A stretch of 64,000 nt of DNA, taken from the NCBI GenBank assembly GCA_947446925.1, contig CANFHU010000004.1, forward strand, positions 62,001 to 126,000, given 5' to 3'. The position numbers and the translations under genes are program-made. The first letter of the stretch is position 1. Every line of letters starts with the position of its first letter. The notes beneath the pieces were generated by a model. That model had not been told where the DNA came from and did not search any database. It worked only from the letters and a program-made list of their open reading frames with translations. This stretch comes from Flavobacteriia bacterium (GTDB lineage: Bacteria > Bacteroidota > Bacteroidia > Flavobacteriales_D > Crocinitomicaceae). This document shows, piece after piece, positions 1 to 9,219 of the stretch.

Positions 1-1
1 A

Positions 2-3000
2 TTAGTCCCTTTACCAATTGTGAATTCTATTTTAGATCAAACGGTTTGTGATGGTTCGAATTTTAATACGGTTATTTTTACTGGTTCACCAAATACACAA
101 TTTGATTGGACAAACTCTAAAACATCCATTGGTTTACTTGCTTCAGGTGTAAGTGATATTACTGCATTCAAAGCACGGGGTACTACACCAAATGGACCTT
201 CTGTAACTGGTAAAATAGTGGTTACACCAAAAATTAATGGATGTATTGGTACGCCAACATCTTTTGATTTGACTGTAAATTCCATGGATGCGCCTTATTT
301 TTCTTACCCAAAAAATTCTATTTGTCAGTTAGATGCAAATCCTACTCCAACAATTACTGGGACTACAGGTGGAGTGTTTACTTCAACACCTGTTGGTTTA
401 TCCTTGACTCCTAGTACCGGTAAAATTATCATTTCCACTTCCACTGTAAATACATACACAGTTAAATATACCACTACAGGTTCCTGTGTAAAAGATTCAT
501 CCATTTCTATTGTAATTAATCCTACTGCTTTTGTAAATCCAATATCAAGTCAACAACGTTGCCAAGACGATAGTTTTAACCCGATAATTTTTTCAGGTTC
601 TGCAAATACTATTTATAAATGGACAAATTCCAATACAGTAATTGGATTAGCAGATAGTGGTGAGGGTAACATCCCATCTTTTATTGCAACTGGTACTGTT
701 TTTGGAGGTGTATCTATCCTTGGAAATGTGCTTGTCACTCCTGAAATTAATGGTTGTACCGGTGCGACTAAGTCTTTTAATTTATCTGTTAACCCAATTG
801 ATAATCCAGCATTTGCTTATTCTGATAATTCGTTCTGTGCGGTGCAAGCAAATCCAACTCCAACGATTACTGGGACACCTGGTGGAACGTTTAGTTATTC
901 TCCTAGTGGTTTGGTAATAAATACATTTACTGGTGAAATAAATTTGTTAGCCTCTACGCCAAATAATTATTTGATAAAATATACTACAGCAGGTAATTGT
1001 AAAGATGATTCTACGGTAAGTATTGGTGTAGGTGGAAATCCATCCTTGGACGATATAGATGACCAAGATGTATGTGAAGGAACTTCGTTTGATCCTGTTG
1101 TATTCACTGGAAATCCTGGTTCTGTTTTTAGTTGGACAAACGCAAATGCAACTGTAGGTATTCCAACTACTGGAAACACAAATATCCCAGCATATGTTGC
1201 TAAAGGAGTAGTGAATTATAGAGATACATTAGCGCAAATGATTGTTACGTCTCGAATTGGTACGTGTATTGGAAACTCTGTAAACTTCAAATACAGAGTT
1301 CGTGCTAAACCACATATTCAAGGTAGAATCGTTCAAACTTCATTAACGAGTAAATTGGTCAAAGATACTGCTGTTTGTAAAGGTTCCAATATTAAATTAA
1401 TTGCAACTGGAATCACTAAAAATGCAGATTATCATTGGTCTCCAAATACAGCATTATTAGGCTTCCAATCTTCTGGTGCAAGTGTGACAACGAACCTGGA
1501 TTCTACGCAACAATTTGTAATTACTGGGCAAAACCAATTTGGTTGTAGTAATACGGATAGTGTAATAGTTCGTGTATATAATCCAAAAGTGGTATCTTCC
1601 CATAAGGATACAACCGTTTGTTCGGGTATTACCTTTAATGGAATTATTTTTAAAGGAAATACTCCAACACCAACATTTACTTGGACGAATACAAATACTA
1701 GTATAGGTTTGGGTGCATCTGGATCAGGAAATATTACTCCATTTATAGGGAAAAATGTTTCAGCAAATCAGATACAATCCGCAACTATTACCGTAACGCC
1801 AAAATATACCATTCCAACCTCTGGTGCAATTTGTACTGGTACACCAACAAGCATTAAATTAAATGTCAATAAATTGGATAATCCTTCTTTCACAGGTTAT
1901 TTATCACAATATTGTTCGAATGAGACAGCCTCAACAATTCCAACTATCTCAGGCACGAAAAATGGTGTTTTTACTTCATTGCCAACTGGACTGGTATTAA
2001 ATCCTATTTCTGGTCAATTATTCCCAACAGCATCCCTTGCTAAATCTTATTTTGTGAAATATTCTACAACTGGTGTATGTCCAAAATCGGATTCTATGAG
2101 TTTAACAATCAAACCATTACTTACTGCTTCTATTGCCGGTGAAAAAACGGTTTGTCGAGATGCTGCTCAACCTATAATTACATTTAAAGGGGCAAATGGG
2201 ACTGCTCCATATACTTTTAAATACACAATTAATGGTGGAGCTATTAAACAAATTACCTCTGCTGTATCAACGGATTCTGTGACATTGTCAGTATCAACTG
2301 CCAATGCAGGAACTTTTGTTTATGCATTAGTTGGTGTGGAAGAATCTAGTGCTTCTCAATGTAGTAACGGAGTTAGTGGAAGTGTAACCATTAATGTAAA
2401 TACTTTACCAATTGCACAGCTTAGCGGAACTGCAACGGTTTGTGAAGGAGGTACATCGCCAAATGTAACTTTTACAGGGGTTAACGGAACTTCTCCTTTT
2501 ACATTCACCTATGCAATTAATGGATTAACACAACCTTCAATATCAACAAAAACAGGTGAATATAGTGTAAACGTCGCGCAACCAACTACTACCAGTGCTA
2601 CGTATACCTACTCCTTAATCGGAATTAAAGACGGAAGTAGTTTGGCATGTTACCAACCACAAAATACTTCCGCGACAATTTCAGTGAAGAAATTACCAAC
2701 GGCTACTATCAAAGCAAGTATAAAATCTGTTTGTATTGATGGCACAGGTCCTACAATTACGTTTGCTGGGGCAAATGGTGTTCAACCTTATACTTTTGAA
2801 TATAAAGTGAATGGAGTTTCAAATTATATTAGTTCGAATAGTAATTCATTTGCAGTAATCGATGTCCCAACAAATGCAGCGGATAAATATGTATATGAAT
2901 TAGTCAGTGTGAAAGATGGAGGACAATATTCGTGTAAAAACACAAATATTTCAGGAAAAGATTCTGTAGAGGTAATCCCAGGTGCGTTTGTTAATCCGTT

Positions 3001-4258
3001 AGAAGACGTTACTGTATGTAAAGGAAATAATTCCGGATTAATTACATTTACGGGTTCTTCGAATACTACATTCAATTGGTATACAAATAATACAACAACT
3101 GGTTTGGTTTCTACTGGAAAAGATTCGATTGGCAATTTTAAAGGATTAAATACTTCTACAAATACGCCAAATATTTCACTTGTAACAGTAACCCCATCAA
3201 AAGGAGTTTGTAAAGGAAAAGCAATTACGTTTAAAATATTAGTAAGACCTAATCCAGATCCAAAAACAAGTCCGGTAACAATTATTTGTCCCGGTGATTC
3301 TTTATTAATCAAAGGGATTACTCCAAATGGTATTTCGCCAGATTATCAATATATCTGGACTCCTGATGCAACTTTAAGTTGTTTAGATTGTCCACAAGTT
3401 TGGGCAAAACCAACGAAAACAACCGATTATACGTTTATTGCGAAAGATGCCTTTGGATGTATTGGAAAAGATAAGTTTACGATGCTTGTTCGTGATACAC
3501 CATTGATTCAAGGGAAAGACACCACATTATGTGGGGAAACCAGTGCAATTATATTAAAAGGAACCGGTGGAATATCTTATGTTTGGAGCAATGGAATTGT
3601 GGATGGACAACCTTTTACACCCAACTTTGGAATAAATAAATATGCAGTAACAGGGAAAGATACGTATAATTGTATTTCTACGGACACAGTAATCGTGAGT
3701 GTATTAACGCAACCAAAAGCTTCATTCACCCTAAGTACGAATGAAGTGTTTGCAGCGCCAAATCAACCTGCAAGTATTCTTATAACGAATACAAGTAAAG
3801 ACGCTACTAAATATGTCTTTAATTACGGAAATGGTGAGCCACTTGTAACTGCAACTTCGTTAGAACCAAAAACGGCAATTTACCAATATCCTGGTATCGC
3901 TACTGTGGAATTAGTAGTATATAATGGTGCTTGTGCAGACGCATATAGTTTACCTATCATCATTAAAAAAATTGATACTACCTCCATTGTAAAATTACCA
4001 AACGTTTTCACGCCAAACGGGGATGGAGACAATGATGAGTTTATGATTGTTGTGAAAAACGCTAAAACACTTCATTTAACTATTTTTAATCGTTGGGGTA
4101 ATCCAATTCATGAAATAACAGATACTGCACCAACATGGGATGGTAAAATAAATGGGTACCTAGCAGCAGAAGGAGTATATTTCTACGAATATACAATTGA
4201 AACACAAAATGGCCCTCCAATGAAAGGGAATGGATATGTACAATTGATTCGAAAATAA
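2..4258 (+). CDS. Giant secreted adhesin-like protein with T9SS type B sorting domain (5' truncated)
   Basis: The reading frame is open to the left edge, so the start lies outside the window; the GTG at 20 is an internal codon. About 1,400 residues are visible. They consist of repeated 90-200 residue modules of the PKD-like/Ig-like kind, each beginning with a TVC-type cysteine motif and carrying FTG, a WTN-like tryptophan motif and TVTP/INGCTG signatures. The last 90 residues (LPNVFTPNGDGDNDEF, FNRWG, TWDGK, GVYFY) form the gliding-motility-associated CHU_C domain, the signal for type IX secretion and surface attachment. The protein is therefore predicted to be exported through the outer membrane and displayed on the surface. 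The repeats suggest adhesion, but no ligand can be read. Type B assignment is firm; function is inferred. Confidence 0.9.
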   Translation, partial: LVPLPIVNSILDQTVCDGSNFNTVIFTGSPNTQFDWTNSKTSIGLLASGVSDITAFKARGTTPNGPSVTGKIVVTPKINGCIGTPTSFDLTVNSMDAPYFSYPKNSICQLDANPTPTITGTTGGVFTSTPVGLSLTPSTGKIIISTSTVNTYTVKYTTTGSCVKDSSISIVINPTAFVNPISSQQRCQDDSFNPIIFSGSANTIYKWTNSNTVIGLADSGEGNIPSFIATGTVFGGVSILGNVLVTPEINGCTGATKSFNLSVNPIDNPAFAYSDNSFCAVQANPTPTITGTPGGTFSYSPSGLVINTFTGEINLLASTPNNYLIKYTTAGNCKDDSTVSIGVGGNPSLDDIDDQDVCEGTSFDPVVFTGNPGSVFSWTNANATVGIPTTGNTNIPAYVAKGVVNYRDTLAQMIVTSRIGTCIGNSVNFKYRVRAKPHIQGRIVQTSLTSKLVKDTAVCKGSNIKLIATGITKNADYHWSPNTALLGFQSSGASVTTNLDSTQQFVITGQNQFGCSNTDSVIVRVYNPKVVSSHKDTTVCSGITFNGIIFKGNTPTPTFTWTNTNTSIGLGASGSGNITPFIGKNVSANQIQSATITVTPKYTIPTSGAICTGTPTSIKLNVNKLDNPSFTGYLSQYCSNETASTIPTISGTKNGVFTSLPTGLVLNPISGQLFPTASLAKSYFVKYSTTGVCPKSDSMSLTIKPLLTASIAGEKTVCRDAAQPIITFKGANGTAPYTFKYTINGGAIKQITSAVSTDSVTLSVSTANAGTFVYALVGVEESSASQCSNGVSGSVTINVNTLPIAQLSGTATVCEGGTSPNVTFTGVNGTSPFTFTYAINGLTQPSISTKTGEYSVNVAQPTTTSATYTYSLIGIKDGSSLACYQPQNTSATISVKKLPTATIKASIKSVCIDGTGPTITFAGANGVQPYTFEYKVNGVSNYISSNSNSFAVIDVPTNAADKYVYELVSVKDGGQYSCKNTNISGKDSVEVIPGAFVNPLEDVTVCKGNNSGLITFTGSSNTTFNWYTNNTTTGLVSTGKDSIGNFKGLNTSTNTPNISLVTVTPSKGVCKGKAITFKILVRPNPDPKTSPVTIICPGDSLLIKGITPNGISPDYQYIWTPDATLSCLDCPQVWAKPTKTTDYTFIAKDAFGCIGKDKFTMLVRDTPLIQGKDTTLCGETSAIILKGTGGISYVWSNGIVDGQPFTPNFGINKYAVTGKDTYNCISTDTVIVSVLTQPKASFTLSTNEVFAAPNQPASILITNTSKDATKYVFNYGNGEPLVTATSLEPKTAIYQYPGIATVELVVYNGACADAYSLPIIIKKIDTTSIVKLPNVFTPNGDGDNDEFMIVVKNAKTLHLTIFNRWGNPIHEITDTAPTWDGKINGYLAAEGVYFYEYTIETQNGPPMKGNGYVQLIRK

Positions 4259-4315
4259 TGCTCGTTGTTACGTAAAGAAAAATTAAATTCGCACTTAAAT
4301 TAAAATTATATATAA

Positions 4316-5026
4316 ATGGGAAGAGCGTTCGAATATCGTAGAGCATCGAAAGAAAAACGTTGGGATAAAATGTCAAGATTATTTCCAAAATTAGGAAAAG
4401 CAATCACTATGGCAGCAAAAGAAGGAGGTGAAGATCCTGCTACAAATGCTAAATTACGTACAGCAATTCAAAATGCGAAGGCTCAAAATATGCCTAAGGA
4501 TAATATTGAGTCGGCTATAAAAAGAGCAACTCAAAAAGATACTGCTAATTTCAATGAGATAAATTACGAAGGAAAAGGTCCACATGGTGTATTAATTTAC
4601 ATTGAATGTGCTACCGATAATTCTACTAGAACCGTTGCAAATGTTAAATCATATTTTAATAAATCTGGAGGAACCGTTGTTCCAAATGGTCAATTAGAAT
4701 TTATGTTCGATAGAAAATCTGTTTTTGAATTAGCCTTGAAAGAAGGGTTAGATTCAGAAGAATTAGAGTTAGAATTGATTGATGCTGGTTGTGAATCCAT
4801 CGAAGTAGAAGAAGATAAATTTGTTGTTTATGGTGACTTTACTTCTTTTGGAACTTTATCTAAAGCAATCGACGATTTACAATTAGAAGTATTAAAAGCG
4901 ACTTTACAAAGACTTCCAACTTCTCCAATTGAATTGACAGAGGAACAAATGGTAGATATTGAAAAATTGTTGGATAAAATCGAAGAAGACGATGATGTTC
5001 AACAAGTGTTTACAAATATTGCCTAA
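4316..5026 (+). CDS. yebC: YebC/PmpR family protein
   Basis: A 236-residue protein beginning [20 protein letters not shown], the conserved N-terminus of the YebC/PmpR/TACO1 family in Bacteroidota. The motifs [20 protein letters not shown] and YEGKGPHGV follow the family order. Family members are cytoplasmic; some are reported as transcriptional regulators and others as factors that relieve ribosome stalling at proline stretches. Full length for the family. It lies 57 nt after the T9SS gene and is closed by its own hairpin terminator, so it is probably transcribed separately from rsmI. Family assignment is certain; the exact role in this organism is not visible. Confidence 0.95.
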   Translation: MGRAFEYRRASKEKRWDKMSRLFPKLGKAITMAAKEGGEDPATNAKLRTAIQNAKAQNMPKDNIESAIKRATQKDTANFNEINYEGKGPHGVLIYIECATDNSTRTVANVKSYFNKSGGTVVPNGQLEFMFDRKSVFELALKEGLDSEELELELIDAGCESIEVEEDKFVVYGDFTSFGTLSKAIDDLQLEVLKATLQRLPTSPIELTEEQMVDIEKLLDKIEEDDDVQQVFTNIA

Positions 5027-5039
5027 TTAATAGTATTTC

Positions 5040-5070
5040 GAGGCTATCTGAAAAGATAGCCTCAATTTTT
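5040..5070 (+). terminator. Rho-independent terminator after yebC
   Basis: A perfect 10-bp stem (GAGGCTATCT / AGATAGCCTC) with a GAAA tetraloop, followed by AATTTTTTCT. It begins 14 nt after the yebC stop and ends just before the rsmI start. Confidence 0.9.
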
Positions 5071-5076
5071 TCTACC

Positions 5077-5769
5077 ATGCCTGAACTCATACTTGTACCA
5101 ACTCCCGTAGGGAATCTTGAAGATATTACCCTACGCGCGATTCGAATTTTAAAAGAAGCAACTATTATCTACGCAGAAGATACTAGAGTGACTAAGAAAT
5201 TATTAAATCATCTAGAAATTCAGAAACAAGTATACCCATTTCATGCTCATAATGAACATAAAATGTTGGGGAATGTGATGGAATATGTAAAGTCTTCTGA
5301 ATTAACTGTTTTAGTTTCAGATGCCGGTACACCTGCTATTTCAGATCCAGGATTTTTATTGGTGCGCGCTTGTATTGAAGAAGGAATAAAGGTTTCTTGT
5401 TTACCTGGACCAACAGCTGTAATTCCTGCATTAGTTGGTAGTGGTTTTCCATGTGATCGTTTCTGTTTTGAAGGATTCTTACCACATAAAAAAGGAAGAC
5501 AGACGAAGTTGATGGAACTCGCTCAAGAAGAACGAACCATTGTGCTATACGAATCTCCACATCGCTTAGTGAAATGTTTAGCGCAAATTGAAGAGTTTTT
5601 TGAACCAACACGAAAAGTATGTGTGGTTCGTGAGATTTCTAAAATTTACGAAGAATATCAACGCGGAGAAGTTACGGAAGTACGAAAACATTACGAACAA
5701 AAACCACCAAAAGGAGAAATTGTGGTTGTGATTGAAGGAAAAACGGCAACCAAAAAAAGTAAAGAATAA
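5077..5769 (+). CDS. rsmI: 16S rRNA (cytidine(1402)-2'-O)-methyltransferase
   Basis: RsmI transfers a methyl group from S-adenosylmethionine to the 2'-O of C1402 in 16S rRNA, in the ribosomal P site. The 230-residue protein has the tetrapyrrole-methylase fold signatures: PTPVGNLEDIT at residues 9-19, AEDTR near 33-37, the SAM-loop SDAGTPAISDPG at 81-92, and LPGPTA further on, with ESPHR in the C-terminal half. Length is close to the family's usual size. The start codon follows the yebC terminator directly. The flippase frame overlaps its 3' end, but that gene probably starts after the rsmI stop. Confidence 0.95.
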   Translation: MPELILVPTPVGNLEDITLRAIRILKEATIIYAEDTRVTKKLLNHLEIQKQVYPFHAHNEHKMLGNVMEYVKSSELTVLVSDAGTPAISDPGFLLVRACIEEGIKVSCLPGPTAVIPALVGSGFPCDRFCFEGFLPHKKGRQTKLMELAQEERTIVLYESPHRLVKCLAQIEEFFEPTRKVCVVREISKIYEEYQRGEVTEVRKHYEQKPPKGEIVVVIEGKTATKKSKE

Positions 5770-5779
5770 TTTTAAATTA

Positions 5780-7222
5780 ATGCAAAAGAAGTTTCTTTCA
5801 AATCTAGTATGGATGGTTTTTTTTAATCTATTGATTAAACCATATGCTATTTTTGGAATAGACGCAGAAGTGCAAAATAGGGTAGGTACTGAAGAATATG
5901 GACTCTACTTTACGCTGCTAAATTTTTCCTACTTATTTAATATTTTTCTGGATTTAGGTATTACGAATTATAACACACGGTACGTTGCGCAACACCCGAA
6001 TTTGGTAAGGCGTTACATTGGAAATATTTTGAGTCTACGACTTGTTTTATTTGGTGTTTATGTGGTTTTAAGTGTCGGTTTAGCTTTACTTTTAGGATAT
6101 GATACCAACCAATTTTGGTTTGTTTATGTGTTGATTTTTAATCAGTTTTTGATAAGTATTCTCCTCTATTTTAGAAGTTGTTTTGCGGGATTACTCCTTT
6201 TTAAATGGGATATTTTTCTTTCTATTTTAGATCGAATTCTTCTAATTTTGATCGTTTCTGTTTTATTATATCATCCATTTTTTAGGGGTAAGTTTGATAT
6301 AAAATGGTTTGCTTTGGCACAAACAGCATCCTTTTTAATTTCTGTTTTATTTTCAGTTTTGTTGGTTTTCAAACGAATTGGATTGCCACGCTTACATTGG
6401 GGTAGAGCATTTAATATGGTGATACTGAAAAAAAGTTTTCCCTTTGCATTATTGATTTTGTTAATGATGTTATATACGCGTGTTGATGCAATGATGATTG
6501 AGAGACTCCATGTGCATGGCAATAAACAAGTAGGGATTTACGCACAAGCGTTTCGTATGCTCGATGCAAGTTTGATGTTTATTATGTTATTTACTGGATT
6601 ATTGTTCCCACTTTTTGCAAGAATTTTAAAAGAGAAATCAAGTATTACACCCCTTTTAGATATTTCTTCTAAGTTAGTAGTTGCTTTCACCACATTGATG
6701 AGTTTTACGTGTTGTTTATTTGCTTTTTTTATCTTAGATACGATTTATTTACATGATATTTTATTCGTTGTACCTACATTTCAAATTTTAATGTTAAGTT
6801 TAATTCCTACTGCTTTCATCTTGGTATATGGTACATTGATGACGGCAAATGGGGATCTAAAACAGTTGAATATTTTATCTTTTATTGGATTGGTTTTAAA
6901 TGTCGTACTAAACTTTGTTTTAATCCCTAAACATGGCGCTTTTGGTGCGGCGATAGCAACTTTTACAACACAACTATTGATTGCATTTTTTTATTTTTTG
7001 TCTGTTTGGAAACAATTTGAATTACATTTTCAGGGAAAAGAATTGTTGCGCTATAGTGCATATGGAATATGGTGTTTATGTGCAACATGGGGGAGTGGTC
7101 AAATGCACGTAGATCACGATCGATTTTTTACATTTATAGGATTATTAATTTTAGGCATGCTATTGTTCGGATTAATTCCAATTAAAATGATGCTTTCCTC
7201 GTTTAAAAAAGAAATACAGTAA
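5780..7222 (+). CDS. Oligosaccharide/polysaccharide flippase (Wzx/MOP family)
   Basis: A hydrophobic protein of about 480 residues with some 12-14 predicted membrane helices. It begins MQKKFLSNLVWMVFFNLLIKP, typical of polysaccharide-biosynthesis flippases of the MATE/MOP superfamily, which move lipid-linked saccharides across the inner membrane. Conserved features include NRVGTEEYGLYF near the N-terminus and VGIYAQAFR midway. I chose ATG 5780 over an upstream in-frame ATG at 5732 because it avoids the overlap with rsmI and gives the usual N-terminus. It lies 2 nt before ctaA, so the two are probably cotranscribed. Substrate unknown. Confidence 0.85.
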   Translation: MQKKFLSNLVWMVFFNLLIKPYAIFGIDAEVQNRVGTEEYGLYFTLLNFSYLFNIFLDLGITNYNTRYVAQHPNLVRRYIGNILSLRLVLFGVYVVLSVGLALLLGYDTNQFWFVYVLIFNQFLISILLYFRSCFAGLLLFKWDIFLSILDRILLILIVSVLLYHPFFRGKFDIKWFALAQTASFLISVLFSVLLVFKRIGLPRLHWGRAFNMVILKKSFPFALLILLMMLYTRVDAMMIERLHVHGNKQVGIYAQAFRMLDASLMFIMLFTGLLFPLFARILKEKSSITPLLDISSKLVVAFTTLMSFTCCLFAFFILDTIYLHDILFVVPTFQILMLSLIPTAFILVYGTLMTANGDLKQLNILSFIGLVLNVVLNFVLIPKHGAFGAAIATFTTQLLIAFFYFLSVWKQFELHFQGKELLRYSAYGIWCLCATWGSGQMHVDHDRFFTFIGLLILGMLLFGLIPIKMMLSSFKKEIQ

Positions 7223-7224
7223 TT

Positions 7225-8250
7225 ATGAATTTTACCTACTCTCGTTTTTTTATTTCTCTGAATTGGACAACTTTGGTATTTATTTATCTTGTTGTAATTG
7301 CAGGTAGTTTTGTACGTATTACAGGCGCTGGAATGGGTTGCCCAGACTGGCCGAAATGTTTTGGACAATATATTCCACCTACGGATGAAAAAGTGTTGCC
7401 ACCCGATTATAAAGATATATATGCTTCTAAACGCGGTAAGAAAATTGAACGCTTCGCTAATTTTTTAGAGAAGATTGGATTTTCAGATGTAGCAGAAAAA
7501 ATGCGCAATGATAAAACGATGCTAATAGAGCAAGATTTTAATGCTAAAAAAACCTGGACGGAGTATATTAATCGCCTTTTTGGTGTGCTGGCAGGCTTTG
7601 GCGTACTTTTTATTTTTGTCGCTGTAATACGTAAATATCGATCCAAAAAAATGGTGTTATTAGCCACAAGTAACTTGGTTATATTAGTTATTCAAGCTTG
7701 GTTTGGATCAATTGTAGTTGCTACAAATCTGGTACCATGGACTATCACTTTGCATTTGTTTTTAGCACTTGTGATTATTATACTTCAGTTATTATTAGTG
7801 ATAGAGGTAAGTGGTTCTCAAAGTAAAAAGTTAATTGCTACATCGAAAATTAAATCCTTTGTTTGGATTGTTTTGATTATTACGTTTGTCCAATTATTTT
7901 TAGGAACGCAAGTCCGTGAATCCATTGATTTTTTAGTGAAACAAGGATACTCTAGACAATATTGGGTCAATCATTTAGGGGTACCATTTTTTATTCACCG
8001 AAGTTTTTCCTGGATTGTATTGATAGGTATGGGGTATATGTTTTGGCTGAATAAAAAATCCGAAAACTTAAAGATTATTTCAACCGCTTTTTATTTACTT
8101 ATATTGGAAATACTTACAGGAGTATTATTAGCATACGCTGATATGCCAGGGTTGGTTCAAACGAGTCATTTATTATTTGCTACTGTATTATTTGGTGTCT
8201 TGTTTACAGCTGCAATTCGTTTTGGAAAAAGGGAAGTACTAAATCCTTGA
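7225..8250 (+). CDS. ctaA: Heme A synthase (COX15/CtaA family)
   Basis: CtaA oxidises the C8 methyl of heme O to the formyl group of heme A, the cofactor of aa3-type cytochrome oxidases, in the inner membrane. The 341-residue protein has about eight membrane helices. The first periplasmic loop holds RITGAGMGCPDWPKCFG (residues 31-47), with the Cys39/Cys44 pair seen in this subgroup. Candidate heme-ligand histidines lie in LHLFLALVI, HRSFSWIV and TSHLLFATVLFG, in the duplicated four-helix arrangement of the family. It follows the flippase by 2 nt and ends 15 nt before a convergent gene. It implies a heme-A terminal oxidase elsewhere in the genome. Confidence 0.93.
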   Translation: MNFTYSRFFISLNWTTLVFIYLVVIAGSFVRITGAGMGCPDWPKCFGQYIPPTDEKVLPPDYKDIYASKRGKKIERFANFLEKIGFSDVAEKMRNDKTMLIEQDFNAKKTWTEYINRLFGVLAGFGVLFIFVAVIRKYRSKKMVLLATSNLVILVIQAWFGSIVVATNLVPWTITLHLFLALVIIILQLLLVIEVSGSQSKKLIATSKIKSFVWIVLIITFVQLFLGTQVRESIDFLVKQGYSRQYWVNHLGVPFFIHRSFSWIVLIGMGYMFWLNKKSENLKIISTAFYLLILEILTGVLLAYADMPGLVQTSHLLFATVLFGVLFTAAIRFGKREVLNP

Positions 8251-8265
8251 GATTGAATATTAAGA

Positions 8266-9087
8266 TTAATGTTTAAAACATTCATCCGGATTTCCTAGTC
8301 GAATCGTAAAGGTAATTCCATAAATAAAATACCAATCTTTGGTTTGACTATTCCCCCTTGGACCATAGGCTGATCCATTCAGATTCCGATTTGAAAGTGC
8401 TATGGTAAGTGGACTTGCGACTTCTGCTAATTGTGTTTTGTCTATAAATCGGTCACCGCTAACATCATCTAAGTAATCGGTAAACGTTTTGCGAACACCA
8501 TACTCCATACCGATACAAAAAATCTTCCCAAAAGGATATTTAAAACCGATGCCAAAAGGTAACGCTAGTTGATTTTTACTGTAATAATCTTGTGTATTCA
8601 AAGGAGTGCCTTGTCCTTCGGTACCTAAGGTACGTAGTTCCACTTTTTCACCAAGATAGGTTGTGGTTGGATTCATCTGAAAATAAGCGATTTCGGCAAA
8701 GAGATACCCGGAACCTCGATAGGTTTTATTTCCAAGTTGAAATGGAAAATAATTGAATTCAATTCCTGCACCTATTTCTGTAATCGTAGAGGAGAATGAA
8801 AGATTGCGATTTGTATAAACTCCTTGGTACCTGGAGGGTGAATTTGCATCCTCTGCAGAAACACTTCCCGTCATAAATAATCCCCGAAGTGCAATTCGTG
8901 GATTGATATTATATTTTGCAATAATACCAAGCGCAACATGCGAATTTTTAAAATGGTCTAACGAATTTAAGTCACCAATATAATAAGAAGCTCCACTAAA
9001 TAGCCCAATTTCACTTTTGGATAGATTGTTTTGACGTTGTGTAAAAACAACATAAGGTAATAATAGTATAATCAGTAAAATGCGCAT
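8266..9087 (-). CDS. Outer-membrane beta-barrel protein, DUF6089-like
   Basis: A 273-residue protein with an N-terminal signal peptide (MRILLIILLLPYVVFTQ). The body is rich in alternating aromatic/polar strands: SEIGLFSGASYYIGDLN, EIGAGIEFNYFPFQ, LPFGIGFKYPFG, YFIYGITFTIRLG. It looks like the DUF6089 family of Bacteroidota porin-like barrels. It is predicted to sit in the outer membrane as a small barrel. No partner is encoded next to it: ctaA is convergent and the next gene is divergent. Family call is from the overall pattern and is moderately sure; function unknown. Confidence 0.75.
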   Translation of the reverse strand: MRILLIILLLPYVVFTQRQNNLSKSEIGLFSGASYYIGDLNSLDHFKNSHVALGIIAKYNINPRIALRGLFMTGSVSAEDANSPSRYQGVYTNRNLSFSSTITEIGAGIEFNYFPFQLGNKTYRGSGYLFAEIAYFQMNPTTTYLGEKVELRTLGTEGQGTPLNTQDYYSKNQLALPFGIGFKYPFGKIFCIGMEYGVRKTFTDYLDDVSGDRFIDKTQLAEVASPLTIALSNRNLNGSAYGPRGNSQTKDWYFIYGITFTIRLGNPDECFKH

Positions 9088-9175
9088 ATATACTGCTATA
9101 ACGAAAAAAATTTTTTTTTGTTGCTTTGGAAGACGTATAAAGTCTAAGTATTTCGTTTTGTTGTAAATATATTTT

Positions 9176-9183
9176 TAATTTTG
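9176..9183 (+). promoter_or_regulatory. Candidate -7 box for the 9220 gene
   Basis: TAATTTTG matches the Bacteroidota -7 consensus TAnnTTTG exactly, 36 nt before the ATG at 9220. A TTTG lies 15 nt upstream (9157-9160), closer than the usual 19-nt spacing, so the -33 element is uncertain. Confidence 0.35.
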
Positions 9184-9219
9184 CTCAAATTATTATAAAA
9201 ACAATCAATTTTTTTGCTT

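Noticed and set aside
2824-3312. Minus-strand open frame of 162 codons inside the T9SS gene
   Set aside because: It mirrors the repeated Val/Thr-rich coding strand, has no family features and lies wholly inside a certain gene.
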